A DNA stretch of 64,000 nucleotides from an uncultured Bacteroidales bacterium. Its GTDB lineage: Bacteria > Bacteroidota > Bacteroidia > Bacteroidales > P3. The translations under genes were made by a program, and so were the position numbers. Shown here one piece after another: positions 51,712 to 61,536 of the stretch. The first letter of the stretch is position 1, and every line of letters begins with the position of its first letter. A model generated the notes under the pieces. That model made no database searches. It was given only the letters and a program-made list of their open reading frames with translations, and was not told the DNA's origin. The stretch covers positions 32,667 through 96,666 of the forward strand of contig ONJY01000005.1 of the NCBI GenBank assembly GCA_900318275.1. The letters run 5' to 3'.

Positions 51712-53877
51712 TTAGTTTATGGGTTCGATTCTTGTTTCAATTGTGGCCAGGTTTTTCTCGTCGAACGGGCGTTTCTTTTCTATCCGATACTTTTTTCCCT
51801 TAATTGCTTTGAGCCGTTTCACATCGATTGATGAAGAACCATCAGCGTTTTCGATGAGGAAACTTTTGGTCACGATAATGGTTTGCTTGTTGATTTCTCC
51901 AATCACTCCAAAGAAGTCGCTTTCCTTAGCAGCAGTAAACGATGACGTAGGTGCATCAAATATTAATGGATAGTCATCTTCGTGTTTCACCGTAGTCAAC
52001 TCTGCTACAGCAAAAAGAAGGGACATATACATTGTTGTCTTAAGAGCGGTATTAGGGTTATAGATACGTGTACCGTCAGTATCAATCAACATCAGTTCTG
52101 CACTTTCATCAGCTTTTTCCACAATATGTGTTTGTCCTCTGAAATCACCACGATTGAGACGTTCTAGATATTTATTAGTAGTGTCTTCAAGTTGCGATAA
52201 GAACTCTCGTTTGTTACGAACCTTTGCAAAAAAGAAAGCCTCAGCTATTCGCCGCATTGCATTACTTGTACGGCCATAGGTGGCTGCTGCAGATTCTTCT
52301 GAAATTTGGCTATATTCTTCTTGATATTCCTCTTTCTTTCTTTGATGCTCGTCAATCTGACGTTTTAAAAAGTCAGATCGGTTTTCGGCACTATTTTTTT
52401 GCTTCCACCATTCTGAAATATTGTTGAATGCTGAAATAAGTTGCTCTTCAGTTAATCCATCTGTTTGCGCCAAAATTTTGCGTTTCTGTTCCTCTTCCTG
52501 TTCTAGTTTTGCCTGCAAACCGTCTGCTATTTCATGGTTGCTGCGGTTCTTTTCTATCTCCGACTTTATGATATTCGGTAAGCGAGACAACCAAGACATT
52601 CCATTATTTAACACCGTGTAACGATTCACAAGCTCTCTTATAAACTCACGTTTGAAGAGGGTTTCTTCCTCGTCTTCCTCGTCGTTAGAGGTATCTTTGA
52701 GAGATGCTAGGTAATCTTCAAGATGTTTTTTCATGGTGTTATATGGCTTCGACCCTTTGGGCGCAGGTGTACCGCATACTTTACACACTTCATCATGAAG
52801 CATTTCGCGCATCGTGTTCTCATCGGGGATGTTTAATGCAAGAGGAACAAAACCCTGGTTAATCTCTTCCTGCATTTTGCCTGCAAGTTTTTTTGCACCT
52901 TGTTCGCGCTGGAACTCGCGTTCCATTCGACGCTGCTCCTTGTCAAGTGTAGCCACGAGGTCCCCATATTCTCTGGCAATTGGCTCAAAACCCATCAATA
53001 ACCACATTTCGTCCAATAAGCGGAATGTGTAGTTCTCTGAAATATTTCGATAGGCTTTATCTATTTTCTCTTTCAAGGTCTCAATCCTCGAATTCGTAGA
53101 GTTTAACAACTCAGAAGATTCTTTGTTTTTCTCCAGTTCGTCAAGGAGGGTTGTAAAGTTTACAGCCTCTTTTTGAGTGTTTTTTAGTTCTTCACTTTTG
53201 TCTCGAATAAAATCAGACTCATTCTTGATTAAGTTTCTCAGTCGTTCAGCTTCTTTACTGTTTTTCTTGTCAGCTTTTATTGCATTGTCGTGTGCGTCTT
53301 GTGCCCATTTCTGAGCTTTGTCTATAAAGTCAATATAGGGATCAAAATCACGAATCTTGCTGAATGTTTCCACAAGATAGCTCATTGCTTCCTCTTTGTT
53401 GAATATGTTCAACTCCTGTTCACCTTTAAACAAACAGTACTTCCTAATCGAGGCAGAGAAATCAATATCAAACAACCTCTTTGCAGCATCACCTTCACGA
53501 ACATCTTTTTCACTTCCATTTTGCACATAGATACAATGCAAATAGTTGGATGTCGACACCGAATTATCAGGAGATTTTGTGAATTTGAAAGACTTCTCAA
53601 CTATTTTTTCACTACGCTCACACTCATACGTCATCGATACTTTGACCATTGCAGAATCACCCGGCATCAATTCGGCAATTTTCTTTTTTGAGATATACTT
53701 AGTATCTACCTTTGGTTTACTGTCAACAGTGTCAAATAGCCATTCCAAAGCCTCAAAGAGTGTGGTTTTACCATCACCATTGGCTCCGATAATTAGAGTT
53801 AGGCCTTCTCCAACATCCATACTGTTGTTTCCGTAGTAACTACGGAAGTTGTCGATAGAGATATTCTTTATTATCAT
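51712..53877 (-). CDS. DndD-like SMC/Rad50-type ATPase with zinc hook
   Basis: 721 residues. Walker A GANGDGKTT at residues 31-39, long coiled coils (about 200-340 and 430-580) around a zinc hook Cys365-x2-Cys368 (DEVCKVCGTPAP), and Walker B in DDYPLIFDAPTSSF near 640. The opening MIIKNISIDNFRSYYG and the length match DndD of DNA-sulfur-modification systems; other Rad50-like defence ATPases are alternatives. DndD-type ATPases are thought to alter DNA structure or supply energy for sulfur insertion. Its ATG overlaps the stop of the 80-residue gene (ATGA). Companion of the DndC-like gene in the same operon. Confidence 0.82.
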   Translation of the reverse strand: MIIKNISIDNFRSYYGNNSMDVGEGLTLIIGANGDGKTTLFEALEWLFDTVDSKPKVDTKYISKKKIAELMPGDSAMVKVSMTYECERSEKIVEKSFKFTKSPDNSVSTSNYLHCIYVQNGSEKDVREGDAAKRLFDIDFSASIRKYCLFKGEQELNIFNKEEAMSYLVETFSKIRDFDPYIDFIDKAQKWAQDAHDNAIKADKKNSKEAERLRNLIKNESDFIRDKSEELKNTQKEAVNFTTLLDELEKNKESSELLNSTNSRIETLKEKIDKAYRNISENYTFRLLDEMWLLMGFEPIAREYGDLVATLDKEQRRMEREFQREQGAKKLAGKMQEEINQGFVPLALNIPDENTMREMLHDEVCKVCGTPAPKGSKPYNTMKKHLEDYLASLKDTSNDEEDEEETLFKREFIRELVNRYTVLNNGMSWLSRLPNIIKSEIEKNRSNHEIADGLQAKLEQEEEQKRKILAQTDGLTEEQLISAFNNISEWWKQKNSAENRSDFLKRQIDEHQRKKEEYQEEYSQISEESAAATYGRTSNAMRRIAEAFFFAKVRNKREFLSQLEDTTNKYLERLNRGDFRGQTHIVEKADESAELMLIDTDGTRIYNPNTALKTTMYMSLLFAVAELTTVKHEDDYPLIFDAPTSSFTAAKESDFFGVIGEINKQTIIVTKSFLIENADGSSSIDVKRLKAIKGKKYRIEKKRPFDEKNLATIETRIEPIN

Positions 53878-54116
53878 AGGAATAGGTTGTTATTCAGATA
53901 AGTAAATACTTTTTTGTAAACTTCTTTTTGTTTTGAGGCATCAATTGAACCGTCAAGTTCACGAATGATACGAGCGACACTTGCAATAACAGCATTATCA
54001 CTCCGTAAAGCCTCTTGCAAATCAAGGCCTTCCAGCTGCTCGGCTGAATAGCCATACTGCTTCATTAGCTGCTCATTGTTGAGCACTAACTGCAACATCT
54101 TATCTTTCTGTGTCAT
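53874..54116 (-). CDS. 80-residue operon protein, unrecognised
   Basis: Small helical protein (MTQKDKMLQLVLNNEQLMKQ... to VYKKVFTYLNNNLFL), no known motif. Its start overlaps the helicase stop region by 17 nt and its stop overlaps the SMC-ATPase start by 4 nt, so it is translated in step with both and is almost certainly real. It is shorter than DndE and lacks its conserved NWNVLCRW-type core. It may be an adaptor between helicase and SMC ATPase; inference only. Confidence 0.75.
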   Translation of the reverse strand: MTQKDKMLQLVLNNEQLMKQYGYSAEQLEGLDLQEALRSDNAVIASVARIIRELDGSIDASKQKEVYKKVFTYLNNNLFL

Positions 54117-56355
54117 TGGTTATGTGTGTATTATCAAATAAGTTTAATCCGTAATAATTCATCACATCTAATAATTCTATCTGAGCTTGTGATGGGTTCT
54201 CAGACATAGATGAGAAATCATATACTCGTTTCAGCTCCCCAGCTAATAATGACTGCTCCATCCGGTAGCTTTGAGTTCCAGGCATTACTTTCGGCACCAC
54301 AACTAAATCATGGATATATGAGTATTTTTTATCTTTGTGTGTTCTGAGTACGCGGCCACGTCTTTGTATAAATTGTCGTGGATTTCCAGTACTTGCACAA
54401 AAAATTGCTAGCTCACTTCGTGGAACATCCACACCTTCATCCAAACACTTCATTGATGTGAGTACCTGAAGTCGTCCTGCTGCGAAATTGTCTAAAACAG
54501 AATCTCTGTCTTTAGTATCTCCGGTGAATTTTCTTACTGTTACATATTTGTCGACATCGCATACCACTTGAGTGTAAAGGTCAATCAGGTGTATAGAATC
54601 CTTATCGTCGCTTAATGTCTCGTGTTTGTCGAAGATGTCTGCATCCATATCATTGGGGATACTTCCCTCTGGTACGTAAACAAGAGTGTATTTTAGTGTG
54701 CCGTGTTCGTCAAAACGTTTTTTGATTATATTTCTGAAAATCGGTAATTTGTTGTCCGCCTTATGAATAATTCTTTTGCGAGCAAGCAGTAATGCTGTCA
54801 GCACATCGTCCGTTTTCTCAAATGTTCCACTATTAAAGTTGAAATAACGAGAGATTTTTGTTGACAATTCTGCATATTGCTTCATCTCTTCGTCAGTTAG
54901 TTGTACAATGTGAGGATAGTAATAGTAACGACAAAGAACGCCGTTCTTTATTGCTTTCTCCATAGGGTACTCGTAGGTGTATTTCCCATTTACACCAAAG
55001 AAATGTTCTAGTCGTCTGTTTGTTTGCTCATCAAATTGTCTTTCTGGTGTGGCTGATAATCCTATCCTCCGTAGATATTTGATGTCACCAAGTCTTCTCA
55101 GAATACCGGGAGCCCCCATATTATGAGCCTCGTCTGCAATCAGCAACATCTTGTTGCGAGAGAAGTCATTCAATATGTCAAACACGTTCTTCCGCACAAA
55201 TGAACAATATGTCGCAATAATGATATACGAGACGTTTTTATCATCAAAACATTGCCGCTCATCGAAATGTATCCTCCTTATCTCTTCTCGCCAAGAAGGA
55301 TTATTTGAACTTATCTTCACAATCCTCACAAACCCAAACTTCCGGCATTCCGACTCCCACTGCTCAACAAGGGTAATTGTTGGCACCAGAATCAAAGCCT
55401 TATAATACCCTTTTTGTTTATATATTTCAAGCAAGCAATTGAGGGCCGTTAAGGTTTTGCCAGTACCCGTGGCCATAGCAAAAAGTCCTTGTTGATTTTT
55501 CTTCCAATTATCAAAAGCCTCCTTTTGGTAGTCGCGAGGCCCTGATGGATATGGGAAATGAGGCTCTTCGACAAACGTGTCCTCACTAACAGAAAGCGCT
55601 TCTGATTCTTGCTCCTTTTGTTTCCTTTGTTTCTTTAGTTTCCGCAATTGTTGTTCAGCATTCAGAAGCTCCTCAATATCTTTGTCTCCATAATTGGATT
55701 TGATGGCAGAAACGAGTTTATCGGGAGAAAGATATTCAATATTACGCTTTCTATGAGACATAATAGCATCAAACTCTTCACGCTGATTGGCAATCCGCTT
55801 TTGAACCATTCTGTCTACAGAATCGCTTCGATCAATCTTTATCTCTTCAATATTATTGAACAATCCGCTAATGGTAAAGTTTGCCGAGCCGGTAAAGGAG
55901 GTTGTACTGTCATCATCTCGGAACTGTCCAGATTTTATATGTGCTATTCCTTTTTTGTTTTGTGGCCGAATAATTCGGATGTCAATGCGTTTATTGTTGA
56001 TAAGAAATGCTAAGCACTCAAAGAATTGTTGTTGGTATTCGTCAAATGTTTGACGTAATATTTCAAAGTTGGATAGGTCAAAACAGTCAATCACACCACC
56101 ATACACACCCTTGCTAATGGCATCCTTGTCCTCTTGTGAAACAATGTGATTGATAATCAGGCGCATTCTTCCTCCTCTTGAAATAAATGAAGCGAATCCT
56201 TCTGACAATACGCTAATCGTAGCAGAACTGAAGTATCCAAGCTGAAGGTCAAACTCATTGCTATTCTCCAAGCAATCGTTGAAAAACTTCTCTGGTGAAT
56301 AATAATCACCATATCGGTAAGTGCCGTCTTCAGCCCAATCTACCTCGTATAGCAT
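54100..56355 (-). CDS. Phospholipase-D-type nuclease fused to SF2 helicase
   Basis: 751 residues. N-terminal PLD half-site: His139-x-Lys141 in IAHIKSGQF with the following GSANFTISG (156-164), the signature of PLD-family nucleases; such domains usually act as dimers. A charged linker (about 225-265) leads to a full SF2 helicase: Walker A ATGTGKT with Lys300, DEAH box at 408-411 (ADEAHNMG), SATPER, and motif VI in QRRGRVLR. The fusion is common in anti-phage operons and resembles the restriction parts of type III and Dnd-linked systems. Likely effector or DNA-scanning motor of the operon. Confidence 0.88.
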   Translation of the reverse strand: MLYEVDWAEDGTYRYGDYYSPEKFFNDCLENSNEFDLQLGYFSSATISVLSEGFASFISRGGRMRLIINHIVSQEDKDAISKGVYGGVIDCFDLSNFEILRQTFDEYQQQFFECLAFLINNKRIDIRIIRPQNKKGIAHIKSGQFRDDDSTTSFTGSANFTISGLFNNIEEIKIDRSDSVDRMVQKRIANQREEFDAIMSHRKRNIEYLSPDKLVSAIKSNYGDKDIEELLNAEQQLRKLKKQRKQKEQESEALSVSEDTFVEEPHFPYPSGPRDYQKEAFDNWKKNQQGLFAMATGTGKTLTALNCLLEIYKQKGYYKALILVPTITLVEQWESECRKFGFVRIVKISSNNPSWREEIRRIHFDERQCFDDKNVSYIIIATYCSFVRKNVFDILNDFSRNKMLLIADEAHNMGAPGILRRLGDIKYLRRIGLSATPERQFDEQTNRRLEHFFGVNGKYTYEYPMEKAIKNGVLCRYYYYPHIVQLTDEEMKQYAELSTKISRYFNFNSGTFEKTDDVLTALLLARKRIIHKADNKLPIFRNIIKKRFDEHGTLKYTLVYVPEGSIPNDMDADIFDKHETLSDDKDSIHLIDLYTQVVCDVDKYVTVRKFTGDTKDRDSVLDNFAAGRLQVLTSMKCLDEGVDVPRSELAIFCASTGNPRQFIQRRGRVLRTHKDKKYSYIHDLVVVPKVMPGTQSYRMEQSLLAGELKRVYDFSSMSENPSQAQIELLDVMNYYGLNLFDNTHITNDTER

Positions 56356-56362
56356 GGTTTAA

Positions 56363-57463
56363 TTATATGAAGCAATTTGAACACATTATTTCATCGCCCA
56401 GTATTTCAGCTAGGGTTGTTCCTTTGTTTTGTTTTCGGCTTTCTTCCTGTCGTTTGATGATGTCGAGTTTTATCTGTCGCACACGTTCCGGACGGCACAT
56501 CTCTTCAAGGCTTTCATTCTGGTTCCAAGTGTATCCGTCTTTCTCAAACTCCATCGCTTTTTGGTAAAGGTCGGGGTGCTGTTCGTAAAGCCATATCCAC
56601 TCAATCTTTTGCTGGAAGAAACAGAAATAGCATCCCGAACGACTCCTACAATAGGTACCTTGTTTCCCATCCACTTCAAAGGGGATTTCCTCATAATATG
56701 CCGGCACACCCACACCACTCTCACGCAGCAGGCGGAAGATATCATCCTTAACCAGCACGTCAGTATTGTCCAACAGAGGGAAGTCATCCAGTTTACCTAC
56801 GGGATAGTCGGTCGTTTTCAGATATTCAAACACTACATGGTTGAACAACTTCACATCGTAGTCGAGCAAGGCATTCAGTTTCTTGGAGTAGTAATACTGT
56901 TTGGTGATGGGCTTACGCACCGTTTCCATAATCTCGTCACGCATCAATCCCTGTGGACATAGTTTGTCGTATGTGCTAATCAGCTGTTCAAGATTATCGT
57001 TTCCGAGAATTTTATTAATTACATCGAGGCTCCAGATATTCTTACGGAATGGGAAGATGGCTTGAATATTGGGTTTAGACGAAATGTAACCGTCTCTGTC
57101 TTCGTCACCACGGATGCCCACATAAGATATGGCCACATCGTCGCCTACATACCGTTCAAACTCCTGAAGCTTCATTTTCTGTGTACACCAGCGTGCTTGT
57201 GGCGATGGAAGGAATCCTCCGGCAGCTTTCAGAAAATGATGGAACGGCGTTGGTTCAGGACTGTCTTTTGCTGCCCGCAAACGTACAATCTTACCCAAGT
57301 AGGCTTCGAGGCGGTCAATCAGCAATTCGGTCTCTTCCAATTCGCACCCTGTATCAGAGTTGTAGTACTCAATCTTCAATTCTGGATAGCGTTGTTTAAG
57401 GTAGATTGCGAGAGCCGCGCTGTCTTTGCCTCCAGATATTCCCAGTATGTGCCGAATCTTCAT
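56363..57463 (-). CDS. DndC-like sulfurtransferase (PAPS-reductase family)
   Basis: 366 residues. PP-loop ATP-pyrophosphatase motif SGGKDS at 10-15; Cys93 in RWCTQKMK; Cys272, Cys278 and Cys281 in YCRSRSGCYFCFF, probable iron-sulfur ligands; and a C-terminal Cys361-x2-Cys364. This set matches DndC/SspD/BrxP-type enzymes, which are thought to put sulfur into the DNA backbone, rather than metabolic CysH, which lacks the added cysteines and is not found in such operons. 4-nt overlap with the ATPase gene upstream. A cysteine desulfurase (DndA/IscS) to supply sulfur is not in the window; a housekeeping one could serve. Confidence 0.86.
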   Translation of the reverse strand: MKIRHILGISGGKDSAALAIYLKQRYPELKIEYYNSDTGCELEETELLIDRLEAYLGKIVRLRAAKDSPEPTPFHHFLKAAGGFLPSPQARWCTQKMKLQEFERYVGDDVAISYVGIRGDEDRDGYISSKPNIQAIFPFRKNIWSLDVINKILGNDNLEQLISTYDKLCPQGLMRDEIMETVRKPITKQYYYSKKLNALLDYDVKLFNHVVFEYLKTTDYPVGKLDDFPLLDNTDVLVKDDIFRLLRESGVGVPAYYEEIPFEVDGKQGTYCRSRSGCYFCFFQQKIEWIWLYEQHPDLYQKAMEFEKDGYTWNQNESLEEMCRPERVRQIKLDIIKRQEESRKQNKGTTLAEILGDEIMCSNCFI

Positions 57464-60400
57464 TTTGTAATCTTCTTGTTAAGCAGTTCCAGCAGGATGC
57501 ACACATCCAAATTATTATCGCCAGTCAGTAGATTCTCTATGTCCTTTTGCAACTTAGTGGCTTTCTTCTTGTCTTTTTCAGGAAGGAGATAGGTGGATGT
57601 ACGCACATTAGTTCCCTTGTTGGTCACGAGGTCGAAGGAATAGGCATCGCCATTATCGTCATCGCCAACCATTCGCGAAATATCTGCATATTTCTCACAT
57701 TCGCGGAACATGTGCACGAGGTCTTCTGCTAGTTTCTCCTCCTGTTCGTCTCGAAGTGTATCCAAACGTTGCTCCAATACGGTATAGCATATGGATTGAT
57801 ACCATTGTACCCGATTGTCATACTCGGTGGTTGCATGCTGATAGAACTCACGCTGTTTCTCGGTCAATAAATGAGTCTTGATATTGGCCAGTCGTTCTCT
57901 GATTTCCACAATATATTCGCCATACTCATACGATTGAAGACCTAATCCGTAGACCACATGCTGCTCCAAACGGTCAATCAATTGTGTGTAGCAGTTGCGT
58001 AATTCCCTGATGGCTCGTTGTATAATGTTGCCGTATTCGTTGACGAACTCCTCTTGTTTCAGCTTCACCTTGTCGAACCCTAATGCTTCGGGGAGATCTT
58101 CAAAGAATGCCTTTTCTGGATCTTTGGCTTTTGCAAGTACATCACGGAATTTCAACGTAGATTCGTGGTCAAGTTTTCGTGTATGCTTTGTATAATCGTT
58201 AAGTCTGAGATAGAAGTTCAAAAAAGGCTTAATCGTCTCGATAAAACTGCTGCTGGTAATTGTGAATTCATCACCAAGGTTGACAAATTTGCGGTACTGG
58301 TTAAAGAAACCGAGCTTCACCCCATCTACGGCAAACTTTTTCACTTCATACTCTGATGGATGCTTCTGCAACAAGTCGAAGAATTCCATGTTCACATTCG
58401 GGATGAACGAGCCATTTGATGTGTTGTAAAGCGCATATTCTTGACGACGGATAAAGAGATATGTGGGAATCCAGAAGTCGAGAAGCCCCTGTTTGAGTTT
58501 GTAGGGTTGATTGGAGAGAATCTTGATTAGTTCCGAAATCTTACGGGGACGATTCTCTGTCGTTGTCAGGAAATCCTCACAAGCATTCCACACCGACATG
58601 AAACCCTCATTGGTGGGCGCATCGGAAAATTCTCCATTCTGATGCAAGCCCGTATGCTTCAATAGCGAGAAATAGATTGTCTTCTCGGGAGGGAATTTGT
58701 CCTTGGGGAATCCCATATCTTTTTCCTCGCTGTGTTCTACCAGTCGTACAAGATAGTTCTTCCGTGCAGCAGAGATGGTGCCACTCAACTTATGCTTGTT
58801 GCAAAGCTCGTTGTTCATCACCGGAGTCATCGGATAAACTATATCGCAGACTTTGGAAAGCAGTCGGTTGAAATCGCGATGCGACTCCACCTTTTGCACT
58901 TTGCCTTTGAATATCCATACAACACGGTCCTTGTACGAGAATAGATTGTCGCTGATGGCCTTGTTCAGCAGGTTTTCTTCATACTCCTTCAAACGCTTGA
59001 TTTCGTTGACTGCAACACGGTCGTTCTTATCCAATACGCGTTCAAGGAGATATCCATACTTCTTGATGTTGTAGAGGTGGTCAACAATCTCCTCGGTATT
59101 CTTGAAGAAAGCGAAGATTAACGCATTGTCGGATTCCTCACTAGCCCTTTTTAAATCTGCGAGAGCATTCTTGTTTGTGGAAAATATTAGTTCGATATAC
59201 CCATCCGTATCGCCCGATGGTGTAATGTTTAGCGGTGCATCCAGAACTTTGTAGTCGAAGAATCGCGGTGTGCCTTTCTGGTAAAAATGAGCCTTTACTG
59301 GAGAAATGCGCTTGTTAAAGAATACGCTCAATTCATCCACAAACGCAACTGGCTTGGGTACTATAAGCGAAGCCTCCCTTATCTCGGATTCAAGGTCCAC
59401 ATCAGTACCCTCAAAGAGTACCAGCCGTTCTTTATAGGCAGCAAAACGGACAATCTTCTTGTCTTTGAGCAATCGTATTACCTCATCTGCGTTGTCGAGA
59501 TGCATCGCCTGTTCGGCATACAAAGCCAATTGATTTTCGTTTAGTTGGAATCCGGCAACACCAAACAAATTGAGTAATCCTATCGCTTTTACCAGATTGA
59601 TTGCAGAAAGCATTTGCTGATGGTCGCTCCAATCGTGACCCTCCACTCGTTCAACAGCCACTTGCATTGCGCTCCAACTCATTGTGTCAGCATTGGCATC
59701 ACGAATATACGATTGGAAGTTATAGACGATGTAGTCGTAAACTAGCGCGAGGTTATACGTGAGATTGTCTTCAGGAGTGAAAGCGCCCAAAGAACCGCTG
59801 CCTTTTGACGCGAGAAATGTGAATAACGAACGTTCGTTTTGGCCATACCTGCGAATGGCTGCTGCAGTCACAAAAGCAGAGAATGGATCTAATGGATAGA
59901 TTTGTTGTGCAGTTTCAATAGGGAAGTCGGAGGAAATGAATCGGGTGTCAATGGCCAACTTGTGTATTGTAGCAATGTTGGGATAGGTCTCTTTATGAGT
60001 CTTCCCATATTGCTTTGTTGCCAGTTGAAGTATTTGTTCTATGGGTTCAACGAAAGTAATCTCCTTGAAGCGGCCTTTTACCTTCGTCCATTCATTCACC
60101 TGTTCCCTGGATAGACCTTTGGCATATGCGCTAAAGTTTTGATGCAATGTGGTTAGCAGCAGCACTTGCTTGTTAGAAGAGTTGGCAAATTCGGCAATCT
60201 TCTGTAAAATATACAGTTCTTTCTCTGGATTGTTTTTTGCCGCGTGTTCAAGTATTTTGCCAAATTCATCGATCACTAAAACCATAAACTCACCTCTCTT
60301 CTGACATTCGCTGTAGTAATGTTTTAGTTCATCGACAACGCTGTTTCTGCTTTCTCCCACTCCAAGCGCACGTTTCAACAATAGGGACAGCTCCTCGTAA

Positions 60401-60684
60401 TCACCCACCACATTTACGATATTGTATCCTTTTGCTGTGGATAGGTTGGTGGGATTCAATAAAAATGACTTTTTGTTACATTTTTTCATATCCGACTCCA
60501 GAGCAAGCAAGAAGCTCGACTTGCCTGTGCCATAGGAGCCAATGATGGTGAAGGAGTGGATGCCCGACTGATAGTCATTAAGGATGGTGGCAATGCTCTG
60601 TCGGGCATTGGGGGTAACGATGTATTGCGTGCCAGCCGCAAAGCCGTTTTCTATATTTGCCGATAAGTTAATCGTGGGTGTCAT
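57460..60684 (-). CDS. Large P-loop ATPase (BrxC/PglY-like)
   Basis: 1074 residues. Walker A GSYGTGKSS at 49-57, Walker B FMVLVIDEFGKILE with Asp139-Glu140, and a sensor-type LLTTLHQNFSAYA. The rest is long, helical and poorly conserved, with coiled segments near the C-terminus (REQRQ-type, EKQREFYQHATTEYDNR). Size, opening and neighbours recall the BrxC/PglY ATPases of BREX systems. Its role could be DNA loading or licensing of the effector. Overlaps: 17 nt with the DUF4007 gene, 4 nt (ATGA) with the DndC-like gene. Confidence 0.78.
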   Translation of the reverse strand: MTPTINLSANIENGFAAGTQYIVTPNARQSIATILNDYQSGIHSFTIIGSYGTGKSSFLLALESDMKKCNKKSFLLNPTNLSTAKGYNIVNVVGDYEELSLLLKRALGVGESRNSVVDELKHYYSECQKRGEFMVLVIDEFGKILEHAAKNNPEKELYILQKIAEFANSSNKQVLLLTTLHQNFSAYAKGLSREQVNEWTKVKGRFKEITFVEPIEQILQLATKQYGKTHKETYPNIATIHKLAIDTRFISSDFPIETAQQIYPLDPFSAFVTAAAIRRYGQNERSLFTFLASKGSGSLGAFTPEDNLTYNLALVYDYIVYNFQSYIRDANADTMSWSAMQVAVERVEGHDWSDHQQMLSAINLVKAIGLLNLFGVAGFQLNENQLALYAEQAMHLDNADEVIRLLKDKKIVRFAAYKERLVLFEGTDVDLESEIREASLIVPKPVAFVDELSVFFNKRISPVKAHFYQKGTPRFFDYKVLDAPLNITPSGDTDGYIELIFSTNKNALADLKRASEESDNALIFAFFKNTEEIVDHLYNIKKYGYLLERVLDKNDRVAVNEIKRLKEYEENLLNKAISDNLFSYKDRVVWIFKGKVQKVESHRDFNRLLSKVCDIVYPMTPVMNNELCNKHKLSGTISAARKNYLVRLVEHSEEKDMGFPKDKFPPEKTIYFSLLKHTGLHQNGEFSDAPTNEGFMSVWNACEDFLTTTENRPRKISELIKILSNQPYKLKQGLLDFWIPTYLFIRRQEYALYNTSNGSFIPNVNMEFFDLLQKHPSEYEVKKFAVDGVKLGFFNQYRKFVNLGDEFTITSSSFIETIKPFLNFYLRLNDYTKHTRKLDHESTLKFRDVLAKAKDPEKAFFEDLPEALGFDKVKLKQEEFVNEYGNIIQRAIRELRNCYTQLIDRLEQHVVYGLGLQSYEYGEYIVEIRERLANIKTHLLTEKQREFYQHATTEYDNRVQWYQSICYTVLEQRLDTLRDEQEEKLAEDLVHMFRECEKYADISRMVGDDDNGDAYSFDLVTNKGTNVRTSTYLLPEKDKKKATKLQKDIENLLTGDNNLDVCILLELLNKKITK

Positions 60685-61528
60685 AGTAGTCGTCTAAAAC
60701 ATTCATTCGTTCAGCATTACCAGTAAACTGGATTTGACGGATACCAGCTACATCGCTGTATGAGAGTACATCAGGATAGGACTCGCTCAGGGTGCGCAAC
60801 ATATTGACGGTTTCCATCTCGTTCATGCAGAATACCAATCCGATGCTATCCTGTACGGTCTCAAAGGGTAACGAACGGTCGCCACTTTCCTCCTGTATTG
60901 TCAGCAATGCATAGAGGAACACCTCCTGCACCAACTGTCGTTTGCCTCCGTAGTTGAAATAGTAGTCTTTAACCTCGCTGCTCTGACGAATCAAGTCCAG
61001 ATCTATCATCAACGAAGAGAAGTCCTCGTTGGAAACGGGTTTGCGGGGAAGAGCATAGTTCTGCAACAATACGGCAATATCCTTCTTCACCGTATTGGCA
61101 TTGAAAATCTTTTGCTTACCATCTTCGGCCATACGTAGGGCCACATACGACAATGCCTGCTCGCGGTCGAAAGAGGAACGCTCGCGTTGGAGGCCACAGA
61201 AAAGCATGGGATAAAGGGTTGCTTCGCCGCGATGCACAAGGATAAAATGTAGTAGTTGCAGAGAAGCAATATCTTCGAGGTAGATGTCTTTCCCTTCCTT
61301 GTCATCGAACAGATAATTGGCCAGTGGGGTGGTTGTAGTACCATCGTAGAGACCAAAAGATTTGAGCCAGTATCGTATGGAAGCCACCATATTCTTGCCA
61401 ACACCAAGGTCGACAACAGCATCTGGGCTATTGAAATCGCGTCCGGCGCAAACAAAATCGTACCCTTTCTTCAACCACATGGTCTTGCAAGGGAAAGATT
61501 CGTGTCCCGAGAAGCAGTATTTAGTCAC
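60668..61528 (-). CDS. DUF4007 protein
   Basis: 286 residues with a GTG start (61528-61526). The opening YCFSGHESFPCKTMWLKKGYDF and AVVDLGVGKNMVASIRYWLKSFGL are the DUF4007 hallmark blocks. The family is found in defence operons next to PAPS-reductase-type and ATPase genes, and has no proven activity; a winged-helix-like DNA-binding function is suspected from the pattern. In the BREX and Dnd literature it is linked to sulfur-modification genes, as far as I recall. The start is 8 nt behind the stop of a possible 64-residue leader gene. Confidence 0.85.
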   Translation of the reverse strand: MTKYCFSGHESFPCKTMWLKKGYDFVCAGRDFNSPDAVVDLGVGKNMVASIRYWLKSFGLYDGTTTTPLANYLFDDKEGKDIYLEDIASLQLLHFILVHRGEATLYPMLFCGLQRERSSFDREQALSYVALRMAEDGKQKIFNANTVKKDIAVLLQNYALPRKPVSNEDFSSLMIDLDLIRQSSEVKDYYFNYGGKRQLVQEVFLYALLTIQEESGDRSLPFETVQDSIGLVFCMNEMETVNMLRTLSESYPDVLSYSDVAGIRQIQFTGNAERMNVLDDYYDTHD

Positions 61529-61536
61529 TCTTTTCG

